Part shown: piece by piece, positions 1 to 10,892 of the stretch
Numbering within the stretch: position 1 is the first letter of the stretch
Layout: every line of letters starts with the position of its first letter
Assembly (NCBI GenBank): GCA_001998905.1
Contig: MLAA01000029.1
Coordinates: forward strand, 1 to 40,848
Origin: Rodentibacter caecimuris
GTDB lineage: Bacteria; Pseudomonadota; Gammaproteobacteria; Enterobacterales; Pasteurellaceae
DNA length: 40,848 bases
Direction of reading: 5' to 3'
Program-made: the position numbers and the translations under genes
Notes under the pieces: generated by a model
What the model saw: only the letters and a program-made list of their open reading frames with translations
The model's database searches: none
Told to the model about the DNA's origin: nothing

Positions 1-1382
1 GCTCTGGTGTTTCTTATTATTCGATATTTTTTAATATTTATTTTGACTCTTCTATGTTGACAAATATATTACAGACAACAATAACTGAAAGTTCAAAATT
101 AATTACACCAAGTTATATTTTATGGGTAGTTGTATTTGGTATTATTCCGGCTGTTTTATATTTTTTAGTAAAAATAAGTTATAATAAATGGTATAAAGAA
201 ATTACTGGGCGTTTTATCATTATTATATTATCAGTTTTAGTTGTTTCCGCTATTGGAAAGGGGTTTTATCAGGATTATGCCTCATTTTTACGTAATAATA
301 AAAGTATTACTCATTTATTAGTTCCTTCTAACTTTATTGGTGCTTCAATTAAGAAAATAAAAAAAATATATCAAGAGAATATACCTTATTCAGAGCAAGA
401 TTTAATGGCAAGCCAGTCCAAATTTGATAGTTATCGTCATGTTACTGTATTGATTGTTGGAGAGACAACAAGAGCCCAAAATTGGGGACTTAACGGTTAT
501 CTTCGCCAAACAACGCCTTTGTTGGCTCAAAGAGGAAAACAAATTATTAATTTTACTGATGTATCTAGCTGTGGTACTTCAACAGCATATTCTGTTCCTT
601 GTATGTTTTCGACAATGGATAGAAAGGATTACGATGAAGCTAAAGCTAATTTACAAGATAATTTGCTCGATATTCTACAAAGAGCTGGGGTTAATATTTT
701 TTGGCTGGACAATGATAGTGGTTGTAAAGGTGTATGTGATCGGGTGCCTAATTTAGATGTAACTCAGCTTAATTTGCCGGAATATTGTCAAAATGGAGAA
801 TGTTTAGATAATATTTTACTGACTAAATTTGATGACATTTTAAATAAATCTGATAATAAAGATATATTAATAGTATTGCATACCATAGGCAGTCACGGTC
901 CGACCTATTCTGAACGTTATTCTCCGGAATTTCGTCAATTCATACCAACTTGTGATATTAACGAAATTAATAAATGTACGAATGAAGAGTTGGTTAATAC
1001 CTATGATAATGGGATTTTATATATAGATCAATTTATTGATAAAGTAATTAAAAAGTTAGAAACAAAAAATGATTGGGAAAGTACGGTTTTATATATGTCT
1101 GATCATGGGGAATCATTAGGAGAAAATGGTGTTTATTTACATTCTGCTCCCTATGCGATAGCACCAAAAGAACAGACTAAAATACCAATGATAATGTGGT
1201 TTTCTGAGGCTTTTCGTCGTAATGAAGGAATTGATTTTTCTTGTTTGGATAAAAATGCAAAAAGAAAGTCTTATTCTCACGATAATTTTTTTAGTACGGT
1301 ATTCGGTTTAATGGATATGTCATTAAAAAGTGATACTTATAAACAAGAGAAGGATATTTTGGCACCTTGTAAAAATAAGTGA
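1..1382 (+). CDS. Phosphoethanolamine transferase, EptA/sulfatase family (5' end cut by the window)
   Basis: Inner-membrane enzyme that moves phosphoethanolamine from phosphatidylethanolamine to lipid A or LPS core. The frame is open from base 3 with no stop, and residues upstream of the first ATG (base 54) read like the family's N-terminal membrane domain, so the true start lies outside the window. Visible parts are at least one membrane segment (YILWVVVFGIIPAVLYFLV), the periplasmic domain opening LIVGETTRAQNWGLNGY, the CGTSTAYSVPCMFS block that supplies the nucleophilic Thr, and a metal-site block MSDHGESLGENG followed by LHSAPYAIAP. Several Cys pairs fit the periplasmic disulfides of the family. 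The family is clear. Whether the target is lipid A or a core heptose or KDO (as with Haemophilus Lpt enzymes) cannot be read from the sequence. It ends at a hairpin shared with the facing metE gene. Confidence 0.9.
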   Translation, partial: SGVSYYSIFFNIYFDSSMLTNILQTTITESSKLITPSYILWVVVFGIIPAVLYFLVKISYNKWYKEITGRFIIIILSVLVVSAIGKGFYQDYASFLRNNKSITHLLVPSNFIGASIKKIKKIYQENIPYSEQDLMASQSKFDSYRHVTVLIVGETTRAQNWGLNGYLRQTTPLLAQRGKQIINFTDVSSCGTSTAYSVPCMFSTMDRKDYDEAKANLQDNLLDILQRAGVNIFWLDNDSGCKGVCDRVPNLDVTQLNLPEYCQNGECLDNILLTKFDDILNKSDNKDILIVLHTIGSHGPTYSERYSPEFRQFIPTCDINEINKCTNEELVNTYDNGILYIDQFIDKVIKKLETKNDWESTVLYMSDHGESLGENGVYLHSAPYAIAPKEQTKIPMIMWFSEAFRRNEGIDFSCLDKNAKRKSYSHDNFFSTVFGLMDMSLKSDTYKQEKDILAPCKNK

Positions 1383-1408
1383 TTTATTTCTAACTAATAT
1401 AGTTTGCA

Positions 1409-1447
1409 GTGTGGTTGATTTCTAATTAATTCAAAAATCAACCGCAC
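1409..1447. terminator. Hairpin terminator between the eptA-like gene and metE, built on an uptake word
   Basis: GTGTGGTTGATTT (1409-1421) pairs with AAATCAACCGCAC (1435-1447), a 13-base stem with one G-T wobble and a 13-base loop. The plus side runs into TTTATTTATT, so it fits the upstream plus-strand gene best. The right arm contains the reverse uptake word ACCGCACTT (1441-1449). It may also end metE transcripts, which arrive from the right, but the T tract on that side is poor. Confidence 0.7.
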
Positions 1448-1463
1448 TTTATTTATTCCAGAA

Positions 1464-3737
1464 CTATTGCAATTCTACTCGTAGTTTTTTGGCTACTTTC
1501 ACCATTGTTTTTAGTTGCTCAATTGTTTCGGTCCAACCTCTGGTTTTTAAACCGCAATCCGGGTTTACCCATAATCGCTCTTTCGGGACAACTTTTAGTG
1601 CTTTATGTAACAAATGTTCAATTTCTTCTTCTTTGGGAACCCGTGGGCTATGAATGTCATAAACGCCAGGCCCGATATCATTTGGATATTTAAAATCGGC
1701 AAAGGCAGTCAATAATTCCATATCGGAACGGGACGTTTCAATGGTAATCACATCCGCATCCAAGCCCGCGATGGCTGGTAAAATATCGTTAAATTCTGAA
1801 TAACACATATGAGTGTGGATTTGAGTATCGTCTTGTACTCCCATATAGCTTAATCGAAAAGCTTCACCTGCCCATTGTAAATAAGTTTCCCAGTCTGTCC
1901 GTTTAAGTGGTAAGCCTTCACGAATAGCAGGTTCGTCAATCTGAATTACTTTAATGCCTGCTTTTTCCAAGTCTAATACTTCATCGGAAAGGGCAACGCC
2001 AATTTGTTTGCATACAATCGAGCGCGGAATATCATTACGCACGAATGACCACTGTAAAATAGTTACAGGTCCCGTTAACATTCCTTTCATTACTTTCGTT
2101 GTTAAGCTTTGTGCATATTGAGACCAACGAACTGTCATCGGAGCGGGGCGAACCACATCGCCATAAATGATTGGTGGTTTTACGCAGCGGGAACCGTAAC
2201 TTTGTACCCAGCCAAGCTTGGTAAATGCAAAACCGTCCAATAATTCACCAAAATATTCCACCATATCATTACGTTCCGCTTCACCGTGGACTAATATATC
2301 CAGATCTAGTTTTTCTTGTTCACGCACTACCAATTCGATTTCTTTTTTCATCGCATTTTCATATTCTTCGAGACTTAGTTCTCCTTTTTTAAAGGCAGCT
2401 CGGGCAAGACGGATTTCTTTAGTTTGTGGGAAAGAACCGATATTGGTAGTTGGCAGCAGCGGTAAGTTTAGCCATGCATTTTGTTTTTTTATTCGTTCGG
2501 CAAAAATAGATTGACGCTTATCCGCATTTGGCAATAAGTTGGCAAGGCGCTCCGCAACCTCAGGACGATGAATTTCTTGATTATTTGCACGGGCTTCAAT
2601 TGCAGTTTGATTTTCCGCTAATTCTGTTTGTACGGCGTGGCGACCTTGTTCAAGTGCGATCTTAATTACTCGTAGTTCTTGAATTTTCTGTAAGCTAAAA
2701 GCCAGCCACTGATAAAGTTCAGGTTTATTGGATTTTAATTCAATTTCAACAGATAGATCGTAAGGGGTGTGTAATAACGAACAGCTTGGTGCAATCCATA
2801 AACGTTCGCCTAATTTTACTTTCAGCGGTTCAATTAAATCTAATATTTGATTAAGATTAGCACGCCAAATATTACGACCGTCAATCACGCCCACTGACAA
2901 TACCTTGTCATAGTCGGTAAATGCGGAAAGTTGTTTTGGCGCACGCACTAAGTCAATGTGTAAACCGGAAACAGGGAGATTTTTTAGTAAAGTAGCGTGT
3001 TCTGCAACAGAGCCAAAATAAGTGGCGAACAGAAGTTTTGTTTTAACCTGTTTGGAAAATTCAGCATAAACCGTTTTATAGGCATTTATCCATTCATTCG
3101 GTAAATCTACCGCTAATGCTGGTTCGTCAATTTGGATCCATTCAGCACCCTCTGCGGCTAAAGCATTTAAGATATTTGTATAGACAGGGATTAAACGGCT
3201 TAATAGATCAAGACGATTAAAAGGTTGACCTTTTTCCTTACCCAGCCAAAGAAAGGTAATTGGGCCGACAATAGTCGGTTTGAATGTTAATCCTAAGGCT
3301 TTGGCTTCTCGGATTTGTTGAACATAGTGAGCTGGATTGGCCTTAAAGCCAGTATTTGATTGGAATTCAGGTACTAAGTAGTGGTAGTTCGTATCGAACC
3401 ATTTAGTCATTTCAATGGCAAACTGTTCTTTATTACCGCGAGCCAGTTGGAAATATTGATCCAAACTGAGATTTTGACTATCAAACCCAAAACGCTCGGG
3501 AATTGCACCGGTCGCTACTTGAAGATCCAGAATATGATCATAAAAGGTAAAATCAGCGACTGCAACATAATCTACATTTGATGTTGCTTGGTGTTTCCAG
3601 TTAATTTCACGCAATGCTTTAGCGAGATCTAATAAATCCTGCTCAGTAATTTCGCCTCGCCAATAACGTTCTTGTGCAAATTTGAGTTCGCGTTTTGCAC
3701 CAACACGCGGGAAACCCGCTAGATGAAATGTTGTCAT
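1464..3737 (-). CDS. metE: Cobalamin-independent methionine synthase MetE
   Basis: Transfers a methyl group from 5-methyltetrahydropteroyl-triglutamate to homocysteine, the last step of methionine synthesis; cytoplasmic and zinc dependent. The protein is 757 residues (E. coli 753). It opens [21 protein letters not shown] chose this ATG over an upstream in-frame start because it has a good ribosome site (AGGAG) and the family N-terminus follows directly. Zinc ligands are visible: His643 and Cys645 in THMCYSEF, a Glu near 667 in IETSRSD, and Cys728 in NPDCGLKTR. These match E. coli H641, C643, E665 and C726 shifted by two. Tandem Met boxes lie just upstream of the start, so MetJ repression is likely. 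It is a stand-alone gene; the next gene on the strand (ttcA) is about 500 bases upstream. Confidence 0.97.
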   Translation of the reverse strand: MTTFHLAGFPRVGAKRELKFAQERYWRGEITEQDLLDLAKALREINWKHQATSNVDYVAVADFTFYDHILDLQVATGAIPERFGFDSQNLSLDQYFQLARGNKEQFAIEMTKWFDTNYHYLVPEFQSNTGFKANPAHYVQQIREAKALGLTFKPTIVGPITFLWLGKEKGQPFNRLDLLSRLIPVYTNILNALAAEGAEWIQIDEPALAVDLPNEWINAYKTVYAEFSKQVKTKLLFATYFGSVAEHATLLKNLPVSGLHIDLVRAPKQLSAFTDYDKVLSVGVIDGRNIWRANLNQILDLIEPLKVKLGERLWIAPSCSLLHTPYDLSVEIELKSNKPELYQWLAFSLQKIQELRVIKIALEQGRHAVQTELAENQTAIEARANNQEIHRPEVAERLANLLPNADKRQSIFAERIKKQNAWLNLPLLPTTNIGSFPQTKEIRLARAAFKKGELSLEEYENAMKKEIELVVREQEKLDLDILVHGEAERNDMVEYFGELLDGFAFTKLGWVQSYGSRCVKPPIIYGDVVRPAPMTVRWSQYAQSLTTKVMKGMLTGPVTILQWSFVRNDIPRSIVCKQIGVALSDEVLDLEKAGIKVIQIDEPAIREGLPLKRTDWETYLQWAGEAFRLSYMGVQDDTQIHTHMCYSEFNDILPAIAGLDADVITIETSRSDMELLTAFADFKYPNDIGPGVYDIHSPRVPKEEEIEHLLHKALKVVPKERLWVNPDCGLKTRGWTETIEQLKTMVKVAKKLRVELQ

Positions 3738-3769
3738 ATTCAGCTCCTGTATATTATGGTTAATTAAAT

Positions 3770-3785
3770 AGACGTCTAACCGTCT
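3770..3785 (-). promoter_or_regulatory. Tandem MetJ operator (Met boxes) upstream of metE
   Basis: AGACGTCT at 3770-3777 is a perfect palindromic Met box. It is followed without a gap by AACCGTCT at 3778-3785 (6 of 8 matches). MetJ binds at least two adjacent 8-base boxes, so this is a standard arrangement. It sits 33 bases upstream of the metE ATG, inside the leader or promoter region. Seen directly; the regulator itself is not in the window. Confidence 0.75.
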
Positions 3786-4231
3786 GATTGAGCCTAATAA
3801 TGCCGAAAGATGATCTATCATGCAAACTCATAATTTTCACTTTTTGCATGAATTAAATTAATAATTAAGTGCGTTTTTGCAAAAAATCGTTGCTCTTATT
3901 TTCTGTACTCATTACATATAATATTTTTAGAGAAAAGTGCAGTGATTTTTACAGGTTTTGGATATTGAGCAAGTTAGAAATCAATTCGTTGAAAGTGCGG
4001 TCAAAAAGTGGGATGTTTTTAAGTGATTATGTTTGCTTTTCTGACCGTACTTTGACGGAGGGGATCATATTGGATAGTGAAAAAGATATGTATCTCGATA
4101 TGATACTCCGTTAGTCCTTTTTATAACGGAGCCGTCGATCTTTATTTCATCTTATTATAAAAAAGATAATTTTGCTTTAGTATTTTTATTCTACCTCTAG
4201 TTAGTAGCTAGTTTTGGAGATATTCTTACGT
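3786..4231. other. Gene-free stretch between ttcA and metE with an inverted uptake-word pair
   Basis: No convincing gene. It should hold the metE promoter (minus strand), for which I see only weak candidate hexamers. The one structured element is AAAGTGCGGTCA (3992-4003) facing TGACCGTACTTT (4042-4053), a 12-base stem with one wobble and a 38-base loop; one arm is a perfect uptake word (3993-4001) and the other has one mismatch. It could act as a ttcA terminator, though the loop is long. An 81-codon frame across this block (3869-4114) reads through the uptake word and looks random. Confidence 0.5.
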
Positions 4232-5155
4232 CTAGCTGATTTCTTTAAAGTTGATTAGTCCATTTTCACTAAAATTTGATTCATCTTCGTCTTCAAATTT
4301 AATAGAGTCAATTTGTTCTTTATCAAAGGCGATATCGCCTTCAATACCTTCTAAATTTTGCCCGCGTTGGATATTTTTAAAATCAAATAGCTTACTGTCG
4401 CATAAATGAGAAGGTACGATATTTTGTAGTGCGCTGAACATTGTTTCAATTCTACCGGGGTATTGGCGATCCCAATTTTGCAACATTTCTTTTACGACTT
4501 GGCGCTGTAAATTTGGTTGAGAACCGCAAAGATTACAAGGAATAATAGGGAAATCTTTTGCTTGCGCATATTTTTCAATATCTTTTTCACGACAATAAGC
4601 AAGCGGACGGATAACAATTTGTTGAGCATCATCGGAAATTAATTTTGGCGGCATAGATTTTAGTTTGCCACCGTAAAACATATTCAAAAATAGCGTTTCC
4701 AACATATCATCACGGTGATGCCCAAGAGCAATTTTAGTGGCCCCCAATTCGGTTGCCGTACGGTATAAAATACCTCGACGTAAGCGAGAACAAAGAGAGC
4801 AGGTTGTTTTCCCTTCTGGGATTTTTTCTTTAACAATACCATAAGTATTCTCTTCTACAATTTTAAATTCAATCCCCAGATTTGTTAGATATTCCGGCAA
4901 AATATGTTCTGGGAATCCAGGTTGTTTTTGATCTAAATTGACCGCCACAATATCAAAATGGATTGGTGCGTTGATTCTCAAGTTTAATAATATATCTAAT
5001 AAAGTATAACTATCTTTGCCACCGGATAAGCACACCATAACTTTATCACCGTTTTCAATCATATTAAAATCGGCAATTGCATTTCCCACATTGCGACGTA
5101 AACGTTTTTGTAATTTATTAAAATTATAGGTTTGTTTTTTGCTTTGTTCTGTCAT
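4232..5155 (-). CDS. ttcA: tRNA 2-thiocytidine synthetase TtcA
   Basis: Iron-sulfur enzyme that thiolates cytidine 32 in the anticodon loop of some tRNAs, using ATP to activate the base. The protein is 307 residues (E. coli 311). It has the PP-loop SGGKDS at residues 44-49, the paired cysteines C119 and C122 in CSLC, C207 and C210 in CNLCG, and the conserved LGHHRDD segment near 145-150. The start ATG has only a weak ribosome site, but the N-terminus aligns with the family. It is divergent from mukF across a 137-base gap. The C-terminal tail (about residues 275-307) is acidic and low in conservation, as is common for this family. Confidence 0.95.
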   Translation of the reverse strand: MTEQSKKQTYNFNKLQKRLRRNVGNAIADFNMIENGDKVMVCLSGGKDSYTLLDILLNLRINAPIHFDIVAVNLDQKQPGFPEHILPEYLTNLGIEFKIVEENTYGIVKEKIPEGKTTCSLCSRLRRGILYRTATELGATKIALGHHRDDMLETLFLNMFYGGKLKSMPPKLISDDAQQIVIRPLAYCREKDIEKYAQAKDFPIIPCNLCGSQPNLQRQVVKEMLQNWDRQYPGRIETMFSALQNIVPSHLCDSKLFDFKNIQRGQNLEGIEGDIAFDKEQIDSIKFEDEDESNFSENGLINFKEIS

Positions 5156-5196
5156 TATTTGAAATAGGGTGAAAAATAAAAGCCGTCATTATAATC

Positions 5197-5225
5197 TTGA
5201 TTTAGCGGAAAATTCAAACTATAAG
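5197..5225 (+). promoter_or_regulatory. Candidate promoter for mukF
   Basis: TTGATT (5197-5202), a 17-base spacer and TATAAG (5220-5225). A second -10-like TATAAT lies at 5243-5248 but lacks a good -35. An uptake word (reverse, 5251-5259) lies between these and the mukF ATG at 5293. Assigned by hexamer match only. Confidence 0.45.
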
Positions 5226-5292
5226 ATCCTGTAAAATTCCTGTATAATCGACCGCACTTTTATGTCTATTTATTGTGTTGTGAGATTATTGA

Positions 5293-6615
5293 ATGCTTGA
5301 GACATCACAAACTATCCCCGAATTAGTATCTTGGGCGAAAGAACGAGAATTTTCTTTAAATTTACCTCCCGAACGTCTAGCTTTTTTACTTGCTATTGCC
5401 ATTTATAACAATGAACGTTTAGATGGTGAAATGCTAGAAACTGATTTGGTGGATATCTTTCGCCATATTTCAAAGGAATTTCAACAATCTCAAGAAACGA
5501 TAGTTACTCGTGCGAATAATGCAATTAACGAATTAGTTAAGCAACGTTTTCTTAATCGATTTAGTAGTGAATTTACTGAGGGGTTGGCGATTTATCGTTT
5601 AACTCCATTGGGGGTAGGAGTATCCGATTACTATATTCGTCAACGTGAGTTTTCTGCGTTACGGTTATCCGTACAATTATCCATTGTCGCCGATGAAGTT
5701 CAGCGAGCTTCTGAGGCTGCTGAAGAAGATGGTGATTTACATCATTGGCGTCGCAATGTTTTTGCTCCGTTAAAGTATTCGGTAGCTGAAATTTTTGACA
5801 GCATTGATTTTTCACAACGGGTAATGGATGAAAATCAACAAAGTATAAAAGAAGAAATTGCTGAATTATTGACAAAAGATTGGCAAGCAGCGATTTCTAG
5901 TTGTGAGCGTTTATTAGATGAAACTTCCGGTAATTTACGGGAATTGCAAGATACTTTAAATGCCGCTGGTGATAAGCTACAAGCACAGTTACTTCGGATT
6001 CAAGATTGTGTGATTGGTCGAGAAGAGCTGTATTTTATTGATCAGTTAATTACGGATTTACAAGCTAAACTCGATCGCATTATAAGCTGGGGGCAGCAAT
6101 CTATTGATTTATGGATCGGGTATGATCGCCATGTGCATAAATTTATCCGAACAGCGATTGATTTGGATAAAAATCGGGTTTTTTCTCAGCGTTTGCGTAA
6201 CTCTATTTACCAGTATTTTGAACACCCTTGGTATTTATGGACGGCTCAAGCAGAACGGCTAATCGATTTACGTGATGAGGAACCGATACTTCGTGAAGAA
6301 GATGCTTTAGGAGAGTTACCAGAGGAACTACAATATGAATCTTTATCCGATTTACATGAGCAAATTGTTGATCACATGCAAGGATTGTTAATTCAATACC
6401 GAGAAAAGAATCAGCCTATTAATCTTAGTTTAGTATTGAAGGAACAATTAGCATCTTATCCGATGAATCGCCATTTTGATGTTGCACGCATAATTGTCGA
6501 TCAGGCCGTCCGTTTAGGTATGGCGACAGATGATCTAGCAGGTTTGTATCCGGATTGGCAAGAAATTAATCAATATGGCGCGGAAGTTCAAGCGCATCGG
6601 ATTGATAAATATTAA
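5293..6615 (+). CDS. mukF: Chromosome partition protein MukF (kleisin of the MukBEF condensin)
   Basis: Kleisin subunit that bridges the MukB heads and recruits MukE in the gammaproteobacterial condensin. The protein is 440 residues, the same length as E. coli MukF, and matches it along the whole chain as I recall it: [20 protein letters not shown] near the N-terminal winged helix, [40 protein letters not shown], the very conserved [20 protein letters not shown] in the middle, and [16 protein letters not shown] near the C-terminal head-binding domain. It is the first gene of the muk operon. Unusually, its partner mukE does not follow directly: a lipid-repair gene intervenes, starting 66 bases after the mukF stop. 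Confidence 0.97.
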   Translation: MLETSQTIPELVSWAKEREFSLNLPPERLAFLLAIAIYNNERLDGEMLETDLVDIFRHISKEFQQSQETIVTRANNAINELVKQRFLNRFSSEFTEGLAIYRLTPLGVGVSDYYIRQREFSALRLSVQLSIVADEVQRASEAAEEDGDLHHWRRNVFAPLKYSVAEIFDSIDFSQRVMDENQQSIKEEIAELLTKDWQAAISSCERLLDETSGNLRELQDTLNAAGDKLQAQLLRIQDCVIGREELYFIDQLITDLQAKLDRIISWGQQSIDLWIGYDRHVHKFIRTAIDLDKNRVFSQRLRNSIYQYFEHPWYLWTAQAERLIDLRDEEPILREEDALGELPEELQYESLSDLHEQIVDHMQGLLIQYREKNQPINLSLVLKEQLASYPMNRHFDVARIIVDQAVRLGMATDDLAGLYPDWQEINQYGAEVQAHRIDKY

Positions 6616-6681
6616 AGAACGGCTGCAAAATACTTTTAGCAACGTTTTAATTATTCATTATGATGATTTAGGGAAAATACA

Positions 6682-9600
6682 ATGAAATCATTATTAAAGA
6701 TCCAAGGCTTTTTTCCGTATTTAATGATTGCATTTCTTAATGCAAGTGTTGATTTAGCTCATAAAATTACGGTACAAAATGTCTTATTTAAAAGTTTTGA
6801 AGGAAATACATTAGTAATATTAACTGCATTAATCAATGCAATGATTTTATTACCTTTTATTTTTCTTTTTTCACCAACGGCGTTCTTTAATAATAAGTAT
6901 TCACATACAAAAATTATTCGTTATTCATCTATTGCTGCAATATTTATTACTCTCGCAATATTTTTAAGTTATCTAAGTGGCTCTTTTGACATTGCTTTTA
7001 TTTTAACTTTAATTCTTGCTATTCAAAGTGCAGTCTATTCTCCAGCAAAATACAGTATTATTAAATCCATTGTAGGTACTGAACGGTTAGGAAGAGCAAA
7101 TGGAATTATTCAGGCTCTAACTATTATTGCTATTTTATTTAGTTCATTTTTGTTCTCTTTTATTTTTGAAATGTTATATCAAGGGCAAAAAGAACCGTCT
7201 TCTATTTTGTTAGGCGTTTATCCAATAGCACTAAGTATGGTTGTATTAAGTATGCTTGAAGCTTACTTTGCCTTTAAGATTCCATTTTTTAACGAAGATA
7301 TAAATCAAGAAAGTAGTAAATTTGAATTTAGCAAATATATTCGAATGACTTATTTTCAAGAGAATCTTAATTTAATTAAAAATAATAAAAATATTTGGTT
7401 GAGTATTATTGGGTTAAGTATATTTTGGGGTGTATCTCAAATCATTATTGCCGTATTCCCGGCTCATTATAAAATATTATTTCAGAATGATAATACTATC
7501 GTTATTCAACTGATTTTAGCGGTAAGCGGGATAGGGCTAATTTTAGGCTCTTATATTGCAGGTGCGATGTCAAAGTATCATATTGAGCATGGTATTATTC
7601 CTGTCGGCGCATTAGGTATTGCTATCGTACTGTTTACATTGGCTGGCTCATCTAATATTGCCATTATTACCGTATGTTGTTTATTGTTCGGATTTTTTGG
7701 CGGATTATTAATAGTTCCGTTAAATGCTACAATTCAATATTTTGCACAGGAAGAACAAAGTGGAAAGATTATGGCGGGCAATAATTTTTTACAAAATATT
7801 GCGATGATTTTCTTTCTATTACTTAGTGTTGTATCTATTCATTTGAACATTTCCACAAAAGGATTATTTTTACTTTCCTCCTTCGTTTGTTTAATCGGAT
7901 CGTTTTACGCAATTTTCCAATTACCTCATTTATTTACACGTTTATTATTACTACCTATTTTAAAAACCGGATATCGTTTTCATGTTGAAGGATTAAGAAA
8001 TTTGCCTCAAAGTGGTGGTGTTTTATTGTTGGGCAACCATATCAGCTGGATTGATTGGCTAGTATTACAAGCGGCAAGTCCGAGAGCTATTAAATTTGTG
8101 ATGTATCGTGGTATTTATAACAAATGGTACCTAACTTGGTTTCTTAAATTTTTTAAAGTTGTTCCTATTGGTGCAGGTTCAAGTAAAGATAGTATTGAAA
8201 AAGTTCGAGAATTATTAGCAAATGGGGAAGTCGTCGCGTTATTTCCGGAAGGGCATATCAGTTATAACGGGCAAATTAACGAGTTTCAACGTGGTTTTGA
8301 ATTAATTATTAAAGAGTTAAATGAGATTTGTATCGTACCTTTTTATCTGCGTGGTTTATGGGGTTCAAGTTTTTCAAGAGCGGATGATTATTATAAATCG
8401 TTAACGAAAAAACGAGGTAAGCGAGATATTATTGTTGCATTTGGTAAACCTATCCGGCAGTTTATCGAGCGTAGTGCAATGAGGCAGAAAGTTGTTGAGT
8501 TGTCTTTCTCTTCCTGGGAAAGTTTTATTAATCGTCAACAACCATTTATGCATTATTGGTTAGATAATGCCAAGTCTGAATTATTAAAGGAATCAGTTGT
8601 TGATAGTCAGGGAATGAACCTAACCAATTTGAAATTTATCAGTGCCGTATTGGTCTTTAGTCGTTTATTGCGTTCTATTTTAGGAACGGAAAAAAATATT
8701 GGCGTTTTATTACCAAGTTCTTCTGTTGGCGCGATTATAAATATGGCATTGTTCATTAACGGTAAGGTACCGGTTAACTTGAATTACACATTGAGCGAGC
8801 AAAGTATGTCATCGGCTCTGAAAAAAGCGGAAATTCGCCAAGTTATCAGCGCTGAAAAGTTTTTGCAAAAGCTGACGAGCAAAGGTTTTGATTATCAAAA
8901 TTTATTGGCAGATAAAGTATTATTTATAGAGACACTCAGTAAGCAAGTCAATAAATCACAAAAAACACGGGCATTTTTGACCGCACTTTTAGCTCCGATA
9001 TGGTGGATTAAGCGCTGGTATTTCTCACCTGTATCATTAAGTGATACCGCAACGATTTTATTTAGTAGCGGTAGCGAAGGGGAACCGAAAGGTATTGAAT
9101 TGAGCCATAAGAATTTATTAACTAACATTCGTCAGATTGGAGAATTATTAAACTTCAGAAAAGATGATGTCATTTTAAACTCATTGCCTATTTTTCATTC
9201 TTTCGGTTTAACAGTAACGACATTATTACCTTTATGTGAAGGAATAAAAATGGTTTGTGTACCGGATCCGACTGACGGCGCGGCAGTAGGTAAAATGGCA
9301 GCTCGTCATAATGCTAGTATTTTATTTGGTACATCCACCTTCTTCAGATTGTATATCCGTAATAAAAAATTACACCCCTTGATGCTACAGAATATTCGCA
9401 TGGTGGTTGCTGGTGCAGAAAAATTAAAATCCGATGTTAAAGAAGCATTCCGAATGAAATTCGGTTTGGATATCTATGAAGGTTATGGCGCAACGGAAAC
9501 GGCTCCTGTAGCGGCAGTCAATATGCCGAATATATTAGAAAAAGAAAACTTAAAGGAATTAACTTTTAATAAAGTTGGATCAGTAGGAATGGCATTGCCT

Positions 9601-10146
9601 GGAACGATCATTAAAATTGTTGATCCTGACTCCTTGACGGAACTAGCAATCGGCGAAGATGGTTTAATCCTGATTGGGGGAGGCCAAGTAATGAAAGGCT
9701 ATCTTAATGATATGGAAAGAACAGAAGAGGTCATCACAGAAATTGACGGAATTCGTTATTATAAAACGGGTGATAAAGGACATATTGATGAAAATGGTTT
9801 TGTAACTATTGTTGATCGTTATTCCCGTTTTGCGAAAATAGGTGGTGAAATGATTAGTTTAGGGAGTGTAGAGGAACAAATTGCACCGATATTATCGGAC
9901 CAGTCCATTTTTACCGTTGCAAATGTACCTGATGAGAAAAAAGGTGAAGCAGTCGTCCTACTTGTAAAATCCGAGTTAACCGAAGAGGAGATTATTCGCC
10001 GGTTAAAAGCTTCGGATATTCCGCCGTTAATGCAACCTAGTTTTGTGTTTGTTGTGGAGGAAATTCCGACATTAGCAAGTGGTAAAGTAGATTTTAAAGG
10101 TGCTAAAAACATAGCGAAAAGTTTAGTACAAAATAATAAATTGTAG
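6682..10146 (+). CDS. aas: LplT-Aas fusion: lysophospholipid transporter, acyltransferase and acyl-ACP synthetase
   Basis: Takes up 2-lyso-phosphatidylethanolamine across the inner membrane and re-acylates it, repairing damaged phospholipid. In E. coli these jobs are split between adjacent lplT and aas genes; here one 1154-residue chain holds both. Residues 1 to about 420 form a hydrophobic MFS transporter. An acyltransferase domain follows, with HISWID (H453 to D458, the HX4D motif) and FPEGH (from 521). The AMP-forming ligase has [10 protein letters not shown] (795-804), GYGATET (934-940), YYKTGDKG and the catalytic Lys in ASGKVDFKG (K1135). All active-site motifs are intact. It lies inside the muk operon, 66 bases after mukF and 8 bases before mukE. 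A uptake word sits in the coding region (8980-8988). The transporter half looks more A+T rich than its neighbours. Confidence 0.93.
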   Translation: MKSLLKIQGFFPYLMIAFLNASVDLAHKITVQNVLFKSFEGNTLVILTALINAMILLPFIFLFSPTAFFNNKYSHTKIIRYSSIAAIFITLAIFLSYLSGSFDIAFILTLILAIQSAVYSPAKYSIIKSIVGTERLGRANGIIQALTIIAILFSSFLFSFIFEMLYQGQKEPSSILLGVYPIALSMVVLSMLEAYFAFKIPFFNEDINQESSKFEFSKYIRMTYFQENLNLIKNNKNIWLSIIGLSIFWGVSQIIIAVFPAHYKILFQNDNTIVIQLILAVSGIGLILGSYIAGAMSKYHIEHGIIPVGALGIAIVLFTLAGSSNIAIITVCCLLFGFFGGLLIVPLNATIQYFAQEEQSGKIMAGNNFLQNIAMIFFLLLSVVSIHLNISTKGLFLLSSFVCLIGSFYAIFQLPHLFTRLLLLPILKTGYRFHVEGLRNLPQSGGVLLLGNHISWIDWLVLQAASPRAIKFVMYRGIYNKWYLTWFLKFFKVVPIGAGSSKDSIEKVRELLANGEVVALFPEGHISYNGQINEFQRGFELIIKELNEICIVPFYLRGLWGSSFSRADDYYKSLTKKRGKRDIIVAFGKPIRQFIERSAMRQKVVELSFSSWESFINRQQPFMHYWLDNAKSELLKESVVDSQGMNLTNLKFISAVLVFSRLLRSILGTEKNIGVLLPSSSVGAIINMALFINGKVPVNLNYTLSEQSMSSALKKAEIRQVISAEKFLQKLTSKGFDYQNLLADKVLFIETLSKQVNKSQKTRAFLTALLAPIWWIKRWYFSPVSLSDTATILFSSGSEGEPKGIELSHKNLLTNIRQIGELLNFRKDDVILNSLPIFHSFGLTVTTLLPLCEGIKMVCVPDPTDGAAVGKMAARHNASILFGTSTFFRLYIRNKKLHPLMLQNIRMVVAGAEKLKSDVKEAFRMKFGLDIYEGYGATETAPVAAVNMPNILEKENLKELTFNKVGSVGMALPGTIIKIVDPDSLTELAIGEDGLILIGGGQVMKGYLNDMERTEEVITEIDGIRYYKTGDKGHIDENGFVTIVDRYSRFAKIGGEMISLGSVEEQIAPILSDQSIFTVANVPDEKKGEAVVLLVKSELTEEEIIRRLKASDIPPLMQPSFVFVVEEIPTLASGKVDFKGAKNIAKSLVQNNKL

Positions 10147-10154
10147 AGATAAAA

Positions 10155-10892
10155 ATGACAGAAAAAGTTCAAGATGTAATTTCGACAAAATTGGCAAACG
10201 CTATTGCTAATCCGTTATTTCCAGCTGTTGATAGCCAATTGCGCTCAGGGAAGCATATCAGTACGGAGCAATTAGATAATCACGCGTTTTTAATGGATTT
10301 TCAGCACGAATTAGATAGCTTCTATCGGCGCTATAATGTTGAATTAATCCGGGCTCCGGAGGGATTCTTCTATCTTCGTCCGAAGGCGACCACATTAATT
10401 GCCCGCTCGGTATTATCGGAATTGGAAATGTTGGTGGGCAAAGTGCTTTGTTATTTATATTTAAGTCCGGAACGTTTGGCACAACAAGGCATTTTTAGCA
10501 CGCAAGAAGTGTATGATGAACTGTTAAATTTAGCTGATGAAAATAAATTATTGAAAGCAGTGAATCAACGATCTAGTGGCTCTGATCTTGATAAACAGAA
10601 ATTAGCGGAGAAAGTTAGAGCTGCGATAAATCGGCTACGCCGTTTGGGAATGATTCAAGGGGTCGGCGAACAAAATAGCGGGAAATTCACCATTTCTGAA
10701 TCTGTTTTCCGATTTGGAGCGGAAGTGCGTTCCGGTGATGACCCACTGGAAGCTCAAGCTCGTTTAATTCGAGATGGGGAGGCAGCAACACCGCAATCTT
10801 TACAATTAGAAAAGCAGGCAAATGCTGAACAAGCGGAAGAAAGTGCGGGTAATTTTAATGAAGAATTTGAAGATGAGGGAGAGTTAGAATAA
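10155..10892 (+). CDS. mukE: Chromosome partition protein MukE
   Basis: Winged-helix (kite) subunit that binds MukF and modulates the MukB ATPase. The protein is 245 residues (E. coli 234) and matches the family closely: [20 protein letters not shown] at the N-terminus, the segment [16 protein letters not shown]-like near residue 60, [18 protein letters not shown], and [11 protein letters not shown] near 157-167. The C-terminus is a Glu-rich acidic tail, as in other MukE proteins. The gene starts 8 bases after the aas stop, and its TAA stop overlaps the mukB ATG by one base (TAATG), so mukE and mukB are translationally coupled. Confidence 0.96.
   Translation: MTEKVQDVISTKLANAIANPLFPAVDSQLRSGKHISTEQLDNHAFLMDFQHELDSFYRRYNVELIRAPEGFFYLRPKATTLIARSVLSELEMLVGKVLCYLYLSPERLAQQGIFSTQEVYDELLNLADENKLLKAVNQRSSGSDLDKQKLAEKVRAAINRLRRLGMIQGVGEQNSGKFTISESVFRFGAEVRSGDDPLEAQARLIRDGEAATPQSLQLEKQANAEQAEESAGNFNEEFEDEGELE

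Noticed and set aside
3869-4114. 81-codon frame between ttcA and metE
   Set aside because: It reads through an inverted uptake-word pair, has a biased Cys/Phe/Leu composition, no ribosome site, and no family resemblance.
8895-9128. Minus-strand 77-codon frame within aas
   Set aside because: Shadow of the aas ligase domain; no ribosome site and no family features.
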